Positions 44,089 to 51,388 of a stretch of DNA of 51,388 nucleotides are shown in pieces. The stretch is from JBGPHT01 sp041484525 (GTDB lineage: Bacteria; Acidobacteriota; Terriglobia; Bryobacterales; Bryobacteraceae), in the NCBI GenBank assembly GCA_041484525.1, contig JBGPHT010000039.1:1-51388 (forward strand), written 5' to 3'. Both the position numbers and the translations under genes were made by a program. The stretch's first letter is position 1. Each line of letters starts with the position of its first letter. Under the pieces are notes generated by a model. It did not search any database. It was not told the DNA's origin and was given only the letters and a program-made list of their open reading frames with translations.

Positions 44089-44610
44089 CTACTTCGTCTG
44101 CCTGCCGAACCAGGTAAGGTGTGTTGCGCCCTGTGTGGAGCTGTGCACCGCCGCCCCGGAGCGGCGTAACGTCTCGATCAGTGGTTGGGGCCGGAACGAA
44201 CTGCGCAACACCACCACTTCCCCGGGACCGAGCACTCCTACGGCTTCCCGAATCTTCCCGATCGGATGAACTCCACGCTCCAGCATGACGTCCGCGTCGA
44301 TTTCTTCCACTACGCGGCCGGCCGTCAGCCAGGATGCATCCCCGCCCGCATCCTGTCGCGGTTGGAGAATCGGCAAGTCCGGCGCGCTCTGCCCCGTCAC
44401 ATTGCGGAGCCGCAGAATCATCGCCTGGAGACTAATTCCACCGATCTTGGCCGCCTGCTCCAGGGTTGCAACCTTGGCCACGGTCCGTCGCACCACCGGA
44501 TTGCGTAGCTTTGCGAACGCGGGTGCCATCTCGACAAGTACGTTTTCGAGTTCCGGATACGCCTCCAGCAGTGCGCCAACCGTAGTCTCAGGACCGATCG
44601 GCTGGCTCAT
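44089..44610 (-). CDS. DUF1858/DUF2249-type protein
   Basis: A 173-residue protein. The N-terminal half looks like DUF1858 (T-V-G-A-L-L-E-A-Y-P-E-L-E-N-V-L, then A-A-K-I-G-G-I), a domain often met next to hemerythrin and RIC proteins. The C-terminal half looks like DUF2249 (E-I-D-A-D-V-M-L-E-R-G, with G-E-V-V-V-L-R-S-S-F). The DUF1858 redox Cys is replaced here. The ATG overlaps the DUF438 stop (ATGA). It is the last gene of the NO-stress set; function unknown. Confidence 0.75.
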   Translation of the reverse strand: MSQPIGPETTVGALLEAYPELENVLVEMAPAFAKLRNPVVRRTVAKVATLEQAAKIGGISLQAMILRLRNVTGQSAPDLPILQPRQDAGGDASWLTAGRVVEEIDADVMLERGVHPIGKIREAVGVLGPGEVVVLRSSFRPQPLIETLRRSGAAVHSSTQGATHLTWFGRQTK

Positions 44611-45854
44611 GGCACACCTGCCGCTGCCGGTTCGGCATACTCCAACAGCCGGCGCTCACCCTCCAGGGCGCGGATGGGGCCGACATCCTGCGTCACTTCC
44701 AACGTCCCCAGGTAACGGCCGTCCTCGCCCCTCACCGCGAAATAGCGGATGTGAACGAATCGGCCCGTAAACTGGATCCAGAATTCAGCCACATTTTGCC
44801 GTCCTTCCCGAAAATCGCTGAGGATTCGGTCTACGACATCCACGCTCCGCGGAGGATGACAGTTCTGCACCATCCGTCCGATGATGGCGCGGCTGCGGGC
44901 GAAGACTCGATTCGGGCCCTCCGAAAAGAACGCGACGCGGTCGTCGGCGGCCACAAACGTGAGATCCACTGGAAGGGTGGAGAAGATGGCGATGAGTTGT
45001 TCCAGTGCGAGGGTCCCAGTCGGAAGCCCAACGCCACCGGCCGCTGACGCTCGGTCTGCTGCCTGTAGATCCACAGGCTTGTACCCTTCGCGCGGTTCCA
45101 CCAGGCACCAGCCGTACGGCGGTGAGGACGCCCATATTTCGGCCCACTCGTCCGCCGTGAATCTCTCCAGGCAGATCGGGAGCAGAATCTGCTCCTCTTT
45201 GTAGATCATTTCGTGGACCGCACTGGCCGCGGTGGCGCCTGTGGTGGCCGCCAACAGCCTCCACTCCGCAACGGTGGTATCGCCTTGGCGCAATGCGGCG
45301 CTGAGATCCTTTAGCAGTTCTCGAATCTGGTCGTCTTTGCCCCACATCACCTTCGAAGGGCCAGTGATCCCGTGGCGCTCCAGACACGTGAATAGGAGGT
45401 GTTCTTTGCGCTGGTAATGCTTGTCGACATCCTGCAGTTCGTTGAGCGCCTGGCGCCATTCGAACAGTGGCGCTGAAACATCCCCGTCATCCGCAGTCTC
45501 GAGGACCCGATTCATCGCCTGTTGCAGGCGTGCCATGGACTCTCGCAGCGCCTCGTTCTCGCGGCGCAACGTGTCCACCGGATGGCCGGGGGGAAGCGGC
45601 GCGGGCGCCAACTGCACCAGCACTTCCCGGGTGACCTGAGAGTGCAGATCGCACATGCTTTGGATTTCCTCGACGGGCATCCCATCGGCGATGAGTTCCT
45701 GCTCCATGGCCATGACTTCCGAGTAGTCGGTCTGGCAGACCAGCTCTTTCAGACTGCTCCGCACCTCGTCCGGCGCCTCCCCGGCGTGCAGGCGCTTGAT
45801 GATCCCCTTCAGGGTCCGCACGCGCTGTGCCCGGTTGTCGATTAATTCGCTCAT
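44607..45854 (-). CDS. DUF438-hemerythrin-PAS protein
   Basis: A 415-residue protein. It has a DUF438 domain (about 10-80), a hemerythrin/HHE-like helical bundle with candidate diiron ligands (E-H-L-L-F-T-C-L-E-R-H, V-H-E-M-I-Y-K-E-E-Q-I-L-L-P) in the middle, and a C-terminal PAS_10-type sensor domain (about 300-400, L-P-V-D-L-T-F-V-A-A-D-D-R-V). Such proteins are thought to respond to NO or redox state. The operator at 45900, overlapping the upstream gene's 3' end, drives it with its own -10 box, and the ATG follows GAGGA. Confidence 0.82.
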   Translation of the reverse strand: MSELIDNRAQRVRTLKGIIKRLHAGEAPDEVRSSLKELVCQTDYSEVMAMEQELIADGMPVEEIQSMCDLHSQVTREVLVQLAPAPLPPGHPVDTLRRENEALRESMARLQQAMNRVLETADDGDVSAPLFEWRQALNELQDVDKHYQRKEHLLFTCLERHGITGPSKVMWGKDDQIRELLKDLSAALRQGDTTVAEWRLLAATTGATAASAVHEMIYKEEQILLPICLERFTADEWAEIWASSPPYGWCLVEPREGYKPVDLQAADRASAAGGVGLPTGTLALEQLIAIFSTLPVDLTFVAADDRVAFFSEGPNRVFARSRAIIGRMVQNCHPPRSVDVVDRILSDFREGRQNVAEFWIQFTGRFVHIRYFAVRGEDGRYLGTLEVTQDVGPIRALEGERRLLEYAEPAAAGVP

Positions 45855-45896
45855 CGTCTGTCCTCAACCCGAGAATAGAAGGTGGCCGCGTACCTT

Positions 45897-46160
45897 TCAG
45901 TGACTTGCGTCACGGGCCATCTCGGCGCACCATTTCCCTCGCGATGTATCGCCGATCCAGGGGAGCCACGCCATCCGGATTGCATCGTCCGCGCACACCC
46001 CGATGCAGTGTTCTTCGCTCCCGCACGCCTCCGGGAGGGTCAGAACCGCAAGTGCGCGATCCATTCCCAGGCAGGCCGGTCCACAAGCGCTTACGCAGAG
46101 CCCGCAACCAGAACACTTGTCTTCATCGATGACGGGCATCCATTTGTGGGTGGGCTTCAT
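45897..46160 (-). CDS. Two-cluster ferredoxin-like protein
   Basis: An 87-residue ferredoxin-type protein with C16/C19/C22/C26 (C-S-G-C-G-L-C-V-S-A-C) and further cysteines at about C30, C46, C52, C56 for a second cluster, followed by a Trp-rich tail. It probably donates electrons to the neighbouring RIC and NnrS proteins. The start overlaps the NnrS stop (ATGA). The last codons contain the operator at 45900-45913, so its C-terminal residues (A-R-D-A-S-H) are constrained by regulation. Confidence 0.8.
   Translation of the reverse strand: MKPTHKWMPVIDEDKCSGCGLCVSACGPACLGMDRALAVLTLPEACGSEEHCIGVCADDAIRMAWLPWIGDTSRGKWCAEMARDASH
45900..45913. promoter_or_regulatory. Operator GTGAC-N4-GTCAC inside the ferredoxin 3' end, upstream of DUF438
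   Basis: GTGACTTGCGTCAC. On the minus strand a TATTCT -10 at 45872-45877 gives a start at 45865, exactly 41.5 bp from the centre and 11 bp before the DUF438 ATG. This is an internal promoter in the NO-stress operon. Confidence 0.72.
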
Positions 46161-47476
46161 GATGGGTGGGAGAACGCAGGACTTGTAAGCGGCCTTGAGA
46201 CGGCCGGCCTCGGAGGCGGCAGCAGCAGAGTGATGCCGAGATTGACCGCAAAAAGGGTGACTGCAGTCAGCTCAGTAACCGCCGATACCGGCAGAATTTG
46301 CCATGCGGCCCGAAGATTCGCTTCATACGCCGGGACTTCCGAGGACACTCGCAGCAGGCAGCCGAGATTCAGTATCCCCAAAGAGGCCCACATGAGCCCT
46401 TTGCTATAGAGCAGCCGCATGCCGCAGAACGCCGGCAGTACTCTCTGGCCGATTGCGAAGACCATGGTTGAAAGGAACCCGACCGTGAGAGCGTGGCGAG
46501 AAGCGCCCCAAACACCACCGTGAGTATCGGCAAGCGCCGCGTACACGCCGAGGGCGGCGGCGATGAGAAGCCAGACGTAAGCACCGCGAACGAAGGCCGG
46601 AAACGACGCGGTCACCCCCAGCGTCTTGGCGGGCTTCAGTGGACGGCCAAAGACGCGCAGGGCGACTGTCGCAAGAATGCTGGCGACCAACAGAAGTAGC
46701 GTCGCAATCTGCAGGTGCCCGAGAAGCGCCGCGACGAGACCACACCCGCAGGCCGCTAGGGCTGCCGTCAATCCGCTGCTCGAAGGTGCGCGAGTCCCCA
46801 GGAACACCGGCAACCATCTGGCGTTGAATCCCCATACTGCTAATACAGGAAAGCCCCAAGCCGCCAGAAACAAGTAGCGCTGGTCCAGCCAGTGCGGAAT
46901 TTCCGGATGTATGCCTGTCGATGCCAATACCACAGTCTCGACCTGGTTCAGAATCAGCGCTAGCAGGAACGCGACGGTCGCGGCGATAACCAGCTTCATC
47001 CACGTCTCGATAGGAGCCCGCTTGGTTGGCGCTGGCTGCGACTTGTGGTGGCTCACCGTCACGAAGAAGATCACGAAGGCGATCAACTGGAGTGCCGCCG
47101 ATACCGGCAACAGAACACGCCAGTGGAACTCGGTAACATTGGCCGCCCAGCGCAAAGTTACGCCGCCAGTCCATAGTGCCCAACTGGCCCATGCCCGGCT
47201 CACGGCGACGGGCATCAGCCCACCCATCTTTGAGAGCGAATAGTAGCCAATTCCGATGACGAATGTGCCAATCCAACCGAAGATTTGAGCGTGCCCGTGC
47301 GCCTGCAGCCAGGCTTGGGAAAGTCCGGCCAACGAATGCCGCCCGCTGATCGAAACCAGATTCCACACACCGAGGAATGTCCCCGGCAACACCAGGAATA
47401 GCAGGCCAGTGACGACATAGATCGTCACCATCTTCTGTAAGGCGATCTCGTTTTCAGCTGCAGTCTTTGTAGCCAT
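46157..47476 (-). CDS. nnrS: NnrS-family heme-copper membrane protein
   Basis: A 439-residue, about 12-helix membrane protein with the NnrS-like histidines H60 and H62 (A-H-G-H-A-Q-I-F-G-W) and a later A-S-R-H-A-L-T-V-G-F-L-S-T-M, plus conserved Arg/Trp residues. NnrS proteins help cells withstand NO. It also resembles subunit I of heme-copper oxidases and could have been grouped there. It follows the RIC gene in the operon by about 50 bp and overlaps the ferredoxin by ATGA. Confidence 0.78.
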   Translation of the reverse strand: MATKTAAENEIALQKMVTIYVVTGLLFLVLPGTFLGVWNLVSISGRHSLAGLSQAWLQAHGHAQIFGWIGTFVIGIGYYSLSKMGGLMPVAVSRAWASWALWTGGVTLRWAANVTEFHWRVLLPVSAALQLIAFVIFFVTVSHHKSQPAPTKRAPIETWMKLVIAATVAFLLALILNQVETVVLASTGIHPEIPHWLDQRYLFLAAWGFPVLAVWGFNARWLPVFLGTRAPSSSGLTAALAACGCGLVAALLGHLQIATLLLLVASILATVALRVFGRPLKPAKTLGVTASFPAFVRGAYVWLLIAAALGVYAALADTHGGVWGASRHALTVGFLSTMVFAIGQRVLPAFCGMRLLYSKGLMWASLGILNLGCLLRVSSEVPAYEANLRAAWQILPVSAVTELTAVTLFAVNLGITLLLPPPRPAVSRPLTSPAFSHPS

Positions 47477-47526
47477 GCTAGTGAACCTTTCAATTTCAGC
47501 GGGTCTGGCCGGTGAAGCGCTTCGGG

Positions 47527-48237
47527 CTATCGTTTCTCCAGCGCGATCGCGCGCGGGAACAGAATGTTGTTTTCAAGGTGGATGTGCACGTGTAGATCCG
47601 CTTCCAGCACCTGCAGACCTTCATAAAGTGCCCGGACCGTACTGCAGGCGTAGGGAGGCAGATCGAAATCGTTGGTCAGCGTTCGGATTTCGCCGAGGGC
47701 ATCGCCCGCGCTCACATGCTCGCGCTCCATCATAGCGATCGGGTTGGCGATTGATCCAAACGGAACAGGAGGCACCGGCCGATTCTGGACTTCGGCTCGA
47801 CCGTATTGCTCGATGAACGGAAACAGGATCACTTCCTCTTTGTGCATGTGCATTTCCATCTCGGCGCGCAAGGCCGCGAACACTTCCGCCATGCGAGGGA
47901 GGACTTCCGGATCGTGGGCACTATGGACGGAAACCACCTTGTCCAGGCGGTGGCCCAAGACGGGGAGGTCTAGTTTCAGGTACTCATGATGAGTTCCGAC
48001 GATGTGCTTTACCAGCTCATCGAGCGGCGCCGTCTGCCAGTCCCGACCAGCCACGCTGGCGACCTTGGCCTCTTCGATCGCTCGAATGATGGTCTGCGGT
48101 TTGACGCCCTTAGCCAGGCAAGCCTCCTCAAATGGTTGCTTCCCGCCGCAGCAGTAGTCCAGGCCGTGTCGTTCGAGAATGCGAACGGCACTCAGCGAGG
48201 TGGCGGCCAGATCGGCCAAAGTCATGGTAGTCGTCAT
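47527..48237 (-). CDS. ric: RIC family iron-sulfur cluster repair protein (YtfE/ScdA-like)
   Basis: A 236-residue protein. The N-terminal ScdA_N domain has D-Y-C-C-G-G (C29/C30), and a diiron hemerythrin-like bundle follows with ligand candidates H83/H84, H130/H132-K-E-E, E-R-E-H174 and H-V-H-I-H-L-E-N-N. RIC proteins repair Fe-S clusters and metal centres damaged by NO. It is the first gene of the operon RIC-NnrS-ferredoxin. The start (M-T-T-T-M) follows AGGAGAT. The operator at 48295 lies about 58 bp upstream of the ATG. Confidence 0.9.
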   Translation of the reverse strand: MTTTMTLADLAATSLSAVRILERHGLDYCCGGKQPFEEACLAKGVKPQTIIRAIEEAKVASVAGRDWQTAPLDELVKHIVGTHHEYLKLDLPVLGHRLDKVVSVHSAHDPEVLPRMAEVFAALRAEMEMHMHKEEVILFPFIEQYGRAEVQNRPVPPVPFGSIANPIAMMEREHVSAGDALGEIRTLTNDFDLPPYACSTVRALYEGLQVLEADLHVHIHLENNILFPRAIALEKR

Positions 48238-48294
48238 CGGATCTCCTTTTCTGCCCTTCTGATTGATCTTGGCGTCAAAGGACAGCCCTCGTCA

Positions 48295-48308
48295 GTGACT
48301 GAGGTCAC
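48295..48308. promoter_or_regulatory. Operator GTGAC-N4-GTCAC upstream of RIC
   Basis: GTGACTGAGGTCAC. The spacing to a -10 box is less clear (CAAGAT at about 48266-48271, one base off). The palindrome overlaps the stop codon of the IS21 remnant. Confidence 0.6.
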
Positions 48309-48979
48309 GCGGTCCGTCCTTCCACGCAGCCGTCGAGGTGGACCGTCCGCTCACCATATTGGTAATAGCGGAAGGGCTCGACCGGCAACGGTAACAGGAA
48401 CGGCCGTTCCTCGCTGAACATTGCCGCCACCTGTCGTTTGGTAGTGCCGTGAATGCGCGTGTCGGCCCAGCGTGCTTCCCAGTGATCCAGGTAGGCTTGC
48501 GCTTCCAGCAGACTCTCGAAGCGGAGTCCCTTGAGCGGCGTCTTCTGCGCGTGCCCGACTCCCGATTCCACCTTACCTTTGCGATCGGGATCGCCGCTCC
48601 GGCATGGGAGTGGGACTGTGCCATAGTGCCGGAGAACGTCTCGGTAGAGGGGATTCAACGAGGGATCGTAGATATCCGGCGTGAGCACCCCTTCGCGGAG
48701 GTTATCGAGCACGACGACGCGAGTGCATCCACCTAGCCTGCGGAACGCCCTCTCATGCAATTCAGCCCAAGTCTGGGAACTGGAGCGGAAGACCAGGAGC
48801 CGGACCGATTTGCGGCTACACCCAAGGGTCACCACGAACAGCCGTGTGCGCCGGTACTTGCCCGTGTGCGGATCGCGGACCATCGGGCCAGTGCCGTAGT
48901 CGACCTGGGCCTCTTCACCGGGAGAGGTTTCGATTACTACGCGGGCCTCCGGAGACTGGCTCCTCGACCCGCGCGCCAC
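48305..48979 (-). mobile_element. istA: IS21-family transposase (IstA) remnant
   Basis: A 225-residue fragment of the IS21 IstA integrase core. It keeps the DDE residues in V-D-Y-G, V-L-D-N-L-R-E-G and the G-K-V-E-S-G-V region. About 130 N-terminal residues are missing. The C-terminal end stops after D-G-C-V-E, where intact IstA continues. No IstB partner or terminal repeats were found, so it is a dead fragment. It ends exactly at the RIC operator, which suggests a rearrangement upstream of the NO-stress operon. Confidence 0.8.
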
Positions 48980-49074
48980 GTGTGATGCAGGGTTCTCTTC
49001 GATTTACTTTCTGAGAGACTTATCCCCACGGCTGTCGCAGGCGTGCACGAGCCTGTACATGCGATAATTCGGCG

Positions 49075-50088
49075 ATGAACGTGACGATGAAGGATATCGC
49101 CCAGGAGATTGGAATCTCGATCGGTACGGTCTCCAAAGTCCTCCGCGATCATCCCGACATCAGCCCGGAAAACAGGGAGCGCGTCCGCGAGCGGGTGCGG
49201 GATCTCGACTACCGTCCGAACCTGACCGCGCGCGCATTGGTTACCGGCCGGACGCACACCATCGGACTCGTGGTACCGGACCTGGTGCACCCTTTCTTCG
49301 GCGAGGTGGCAGGCGGTCTTTCAAGGCTGCTGCGCAAGAAGGGCTACTGCCTCATCATCTCTTCTTCCGACGAGGATATCGAGCTGGAAAACCGGGCTAT
49401 CGATCAACTCCTCGCGCGCCGCGTGGACGCGCTGATTCTGGCTTCGTCGCAGAGAGATTCGGAATTCTTTCATAACATCGAAAAGCAGAAGACCCCGCTG
49501 GTGTTGATCGACCGCCAGCCCGAGTCAGGGAAGCTAAACTTCGTAGGCATCGACGATGAGGAGATCGGCCGTATCGCCACCGAGCACCTGTTTGAGGTCG
49601 GCTGCCGGAGAATCGCGCACATCGGGGGGCCCGGAATCAGCACCGCCGTTGGCCGGTTGCGAGGATATCAGCAGGTATTGGAGCGCCATGGGATTCCCGT
49701 CGATCCGACGTACGTCGTCAGCCGCGAGCACGCAGACGAGGCCAGCGACGTTACCGGCTACGAAGCCATGAATCAGCTCCTGGCGGCGAAGCAGGCTCCG
49801 GATGGCGTGTTCTGCTACAACGACCCAACCGCGATGGGAGCGATGCAGGCTGCTATCGAGAAAGGGATACGGATCCCGCAGGACCTGGCGATCATCGGAT
49901 CGGGAAACGTGCGCTACGCAAAATTCCTTCGTGTGCCGCTGTCGACCATCGACCAGCAGAGTGAGGAGATCGGCGACCGCGCCGCCAAGCTCGCGTTCAA
50001 GCTGATCGAATCCAAAACGCAGCCGAAGCCAAGTACTGTCCTGCTCACTCCGAAATTAGTCGTGCGGGAATCGAGCGCCCGCCGCTGA
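49075..50088 (+). CDS. LacI-family transcriptional regulator
   Basis: A 337-residue regulator with an N-terminal LacI helix-turn-helix (about 4-25, M-K-D-I-A-Q-E-I-G-I-S-I-G-T-V-S-K-V-L), a hinge (Y-R-P-N-L-T-A-R-A-L) and a periplasmic-binding-like effector domain (I-G-L-V-V-P-D-L, then D-G-V-F-C-Y-N-D-P-T-A-M-G-A). The effector is probably a sugar. No transport or catabolic operon follows, so its target is not in view. Confidence 0.9.
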   Translation: MNVTMKDIAQEIGISIGTVSKVLRDHPDISPENRERVRERVRDLDYRPNLTARALVTGRTHTIGLVVPDLVHPFFGEVAGGLSRLLRKKGYCLIISSSDEDIELENRAIDQLLARRVDALILASSQRDSEFFHNIEKQKTPLVLIDRQPESGKLNFVGIDDEEIGRIATEHLFEVGCRRIAHIGGPGISTAVGRLRGYQQVLERHGIPVDPTYVVSREHADEASDVTGYEAMNQLLAAKQAPDGVFCYNDPTAMGAMQAAIEKGIRIPQDLAIIGSGNVRYAKFLRVPLSTIDQQSEEIGDRAAKLAFKLIESKTQPKPSTVLLTPKLVVRESSARR

Positions 50089-50159
50089 CGGCCGCGGCTA
50101 CCGGAGAGAATGAACAATTTGACCGGCGTTCAGCCCATACGTTACCGTTGACTTTAGTG

Positions 50160-50562
50160 ATGACTCCGGCTGCCTCCGTTGACCCCAGAGTGGTTCCCCA
50201 GCGCCTGCTTCATACGGGCGCCAATATGCCTGCGATCGGCCTGGGCACTTTCGGCTCCGACCATGTCTCCGCCGCCGAAATCGCGGCCGCCGTCGAAGGC
50301 GCGATCAGCGTCGGCTACCGGCACATCGACTGCGCCTCGGTCTACGGAAATGAAGACCGCATCGGGGCGGTATTGCGTTCCGCCATCCGCGGCGGAGTGC
50401 CGCGCGAAGAACTCTGGATCACCTCGAAGCTGTGGAACGACAAGCACGCCGAGGCCGACGTCATTCCCGCGTTCCGCAAATCGCTGGCCGACCTGCAGCT
50501 CGACTACCTCGACCTGTATTTGATCCACTGGCCTTTCCCGAATTTCCATCCGCCCGGCTGCA
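50160..50562 (+). pseudogene. Aldo/keto reductase, 3' truncated
   Basis: The first ~134 residues are a normal aldo/keto reductase (catalytic Asp and Tyr in H-I-D-C-A-S-V-Y-G-N-E, Lys in I-T-S-K-L-W-N, His in L-I-H-W-P). It ends at F-P-N-F-H-P-P, about 45% of the usual ~300 residues, where transposase sequence begins. A frame continues past this point but is not aldo/keto reductase. The start at 50160 is preferred over a TTG at 50148; no good ribosome binding site was seen. Confidence 0.7.
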
Positions 50563-50805
50563 GTGTGCAGTCTCACGATGCGGATGTCCATACGCCGGTT
50601 CACGCGGTTGACGAATGGCTTCTCAAAGAAGATCGAGAACCACGAAGCAGCCGTAGCGCTCCACTACATGCACTACAATTTTGCTCGCATCCACCAGACG
50701 CTGCGCGTGACGCCAGCGATGGCAGCAGGAATTTCAGATCACGTGTGGTCGTTTCAGGAAATTGCGGCGCTCGCAGAGAAGCGCCTACACGTCGCGGCGG
50801 CATAA
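50563..50805 (+). mobile_element. C-terminal remnant of an IS1-like transposase
   Basis: About 80 residues of a DDE transposase end: S-L-T-M-R-M-S-I-R-R-F-T-R-L-T-N-G-F-S-K-K, then H-Y-N-F-A-R-I-H-Q-T-L-R-V-T-P-A-M-A-A-G. It fused into the aldo/keto reductase gene. No terminal repeats or other half of the element were found. Confidence 0.65.
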
Positions 50806-50838
50806 AACCCAATCCCAATAATGCGGTAAAAAGGGGAA

Positions 50839-50861
50839 AGGCCCGATTCACAGTCGGGCCT
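50839..50861. repeat. Hairpin AGGCCCGA / TCGGGCCT
   Basis: An 8-bp perfect stem with a 7-base loop, 34 bp after the transposase remnant stop. There is no clear T run. It may be a terminator or part of the mobile element's end. Confidence 0.35.
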
Positions 50862-50980
50862 CCGGCAAAACGTTTGGGCTGCACTCAGACGATACCAGAG
50901 GAGTGCGCCCACATGCTTGTCGCCTTTTAAAGCCGCCCCCGCGCCTTGCGCCGCGGAAGCGGCCCGCCGAAGGGAGGCGC

Positions 50981-51257
50981 ATGACCATCGCTTTTGGAAT
51001 TCTGGCATCGGATGGAGTAGTGATAGCGGCCGACACACAGGAAAACGGCTGGCTACTTCAAAGGATTCGCGCTGAAGATTCACAGCGCGATGACACACAG
51101 CAGTATTCACTCAACCCTTAAGTCCGCCGTGGCCATTACGGGAGCGGGAGCCGGCGTATACCTCGATGCCATCGCCGACGAGATCATCAAGGGATTCCAT
51201 AAGAATCAGGATGCGGATATCGATGCTTTTGAATCCCATCTAAGGCGGTGTAAATAA
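50981..51257 (+). pseudogene. Proteasome-like (Ntn-hydrolase-type) protein, frameshifted
   Basis: The 5' frame gives M-T-I-A-F-G-I-L-A-S-D-G-V-V-I-A-A-D-T-Q-E, an opening resembling proteasome-beta/HslV-like Ntn-hydrolases. At about 51042-51056 the frame shifts; the continuation G-Y-F-K-G-F-A-L-K-I-H-S and A-I-T-G-A-G-A-G-V-Y-L-D lies in another frame and ends at TAA 51257. The shift seems to be a small insertion. The truncated length and break imply a pseudogene or a sequence error. Confidence 0.55.
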
Positions 51258-51300
51258 ATAATATTTACATCTACCCTCCTGATGTGTTATTACGTTGGGC

Positions 51301-51388
51301 ATGGACACCGATGCCCAACTTGCCCAGTACTTTGCTGGCATGTGGCCGCATCTGGATGAACACGCCCGCCGCTTGGTGGCCGCCAGCA
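51301..51388 (+). mobile_element. ISAzo13-like transposase, N-terminal start (cut by window edge)
   Basis: The frame begins M-D-T-D-A-Q-L-A-Q-Y-F and continues W-P-H-L-D-E-H-A-R-R-L-V-A-A, which resembles the opening of ISAzo13-family transposases. The rest lies outside the window. The upstream AT-rich stretch (51252-51275) may be the element's end. Confidence 0.5.

Noticed and set aside
1..51388. CRISPR arrays, tRNA or rRNA genes, riboswitches
   Set aside because: No direct repeat-spacer pattern, tRNA-like cloverleaf or rRNA-like sequence was noticed by eye; a covariance-model scan was not possible.

Overview
The window looks like a chromosomal segment of a Gram-negative, GC-rich environmental bacterium, most likely an Acidobacteriota member of the Bryobacterales/Solibacter type. 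This is inferred from gene content and style: secreted YVTN propellers, a Hyf-like complex without a NiFe site, a type II DMSO-reductase operon with Rieske/cytochrome b partners, and DUF7009. No rRNA or tRNA gene or CRISPR array was seen.

Layout. 0.2-4.7 kb: a degraded HEPN-like gene, a tiny secreted protein, a PAP2 phosphatase and two paralogous secreted beta-propellers. 5.0-19.4 kb: a regulated unit on the minus strand. It encodes a hydrogenase-4-like membrane complex with two HyfB paralogues, HyfC, HyfE, HyfF, a large subunit and a ferredoxin-small-subunit fusion, plus a sigma-54 two-component system, a TPR protein, an unknown protein and a MerR-like protein. All four cysteines that would hold NiFe in the large subunit are replaced, so this is a hydrogenase-related (Ehr-type) ion-pumping complex and not a hydrogenase. 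Four sigma-54 (-24/-12) promoters in this unit each have a CTGCA-N5-TGCAG inverted repeat 80-190 bp upstream, which I read as the enhancer of the local NtrC-type regulator.

19.8-27.5 kb: an accessory patch rich in broken genes. It holds a flavoprotein with an amber codon near its start, remnants of a contractile injection system, a quinol NO reductase cut at its 5' end and frameshifted, and a frameshifted small cysteine-rich gene. A Crp/Fnr-family regulator in it is intact.

27.6-48.3 kb: an anaerobic nitrogen-oxide unit. It contains a porin, a radical SAM/SPASM protein, DUF7009 and hemerythrin proteins, a long operon (GltD-like flavoprotein, Rieske protein, cytochrome b, hexaheme cytochrome c, NarG-like and NarH-like subunits, heme-b-like gamma subunit, NarJ/TorD chaperone) and an NO/nitrosative-stress operon (RIC, NnrS, ferredoxin, DUF438-hemerythrin, DUF1858/DUF2249). 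Six copies of a perfect palindrome GTGAC-N4-GTCAC lie upstream of these transcription units. In at least four the palindrome centre falls exactly 41.5 bp before the start predicted from a -10-like box. The local Crp/Fnr protein has a recognition helix that suits this site.

48.3-51.4 kb: mobile debris and scattered genes, namely an IS21 remnant, an intact LacI regulator, an aldo/keto reductase cut by a transposase remnant, a frameshifted proteasome-like protein and the start of an ISAzo13-like transposase at the window edge.

The two most informative systems are the NiFe-less Hyf complex with its own sigma-54 regulon, and the outward-facing NarGH-like/bc-type operon under the GTGAC-N4-GTCAC regulon.
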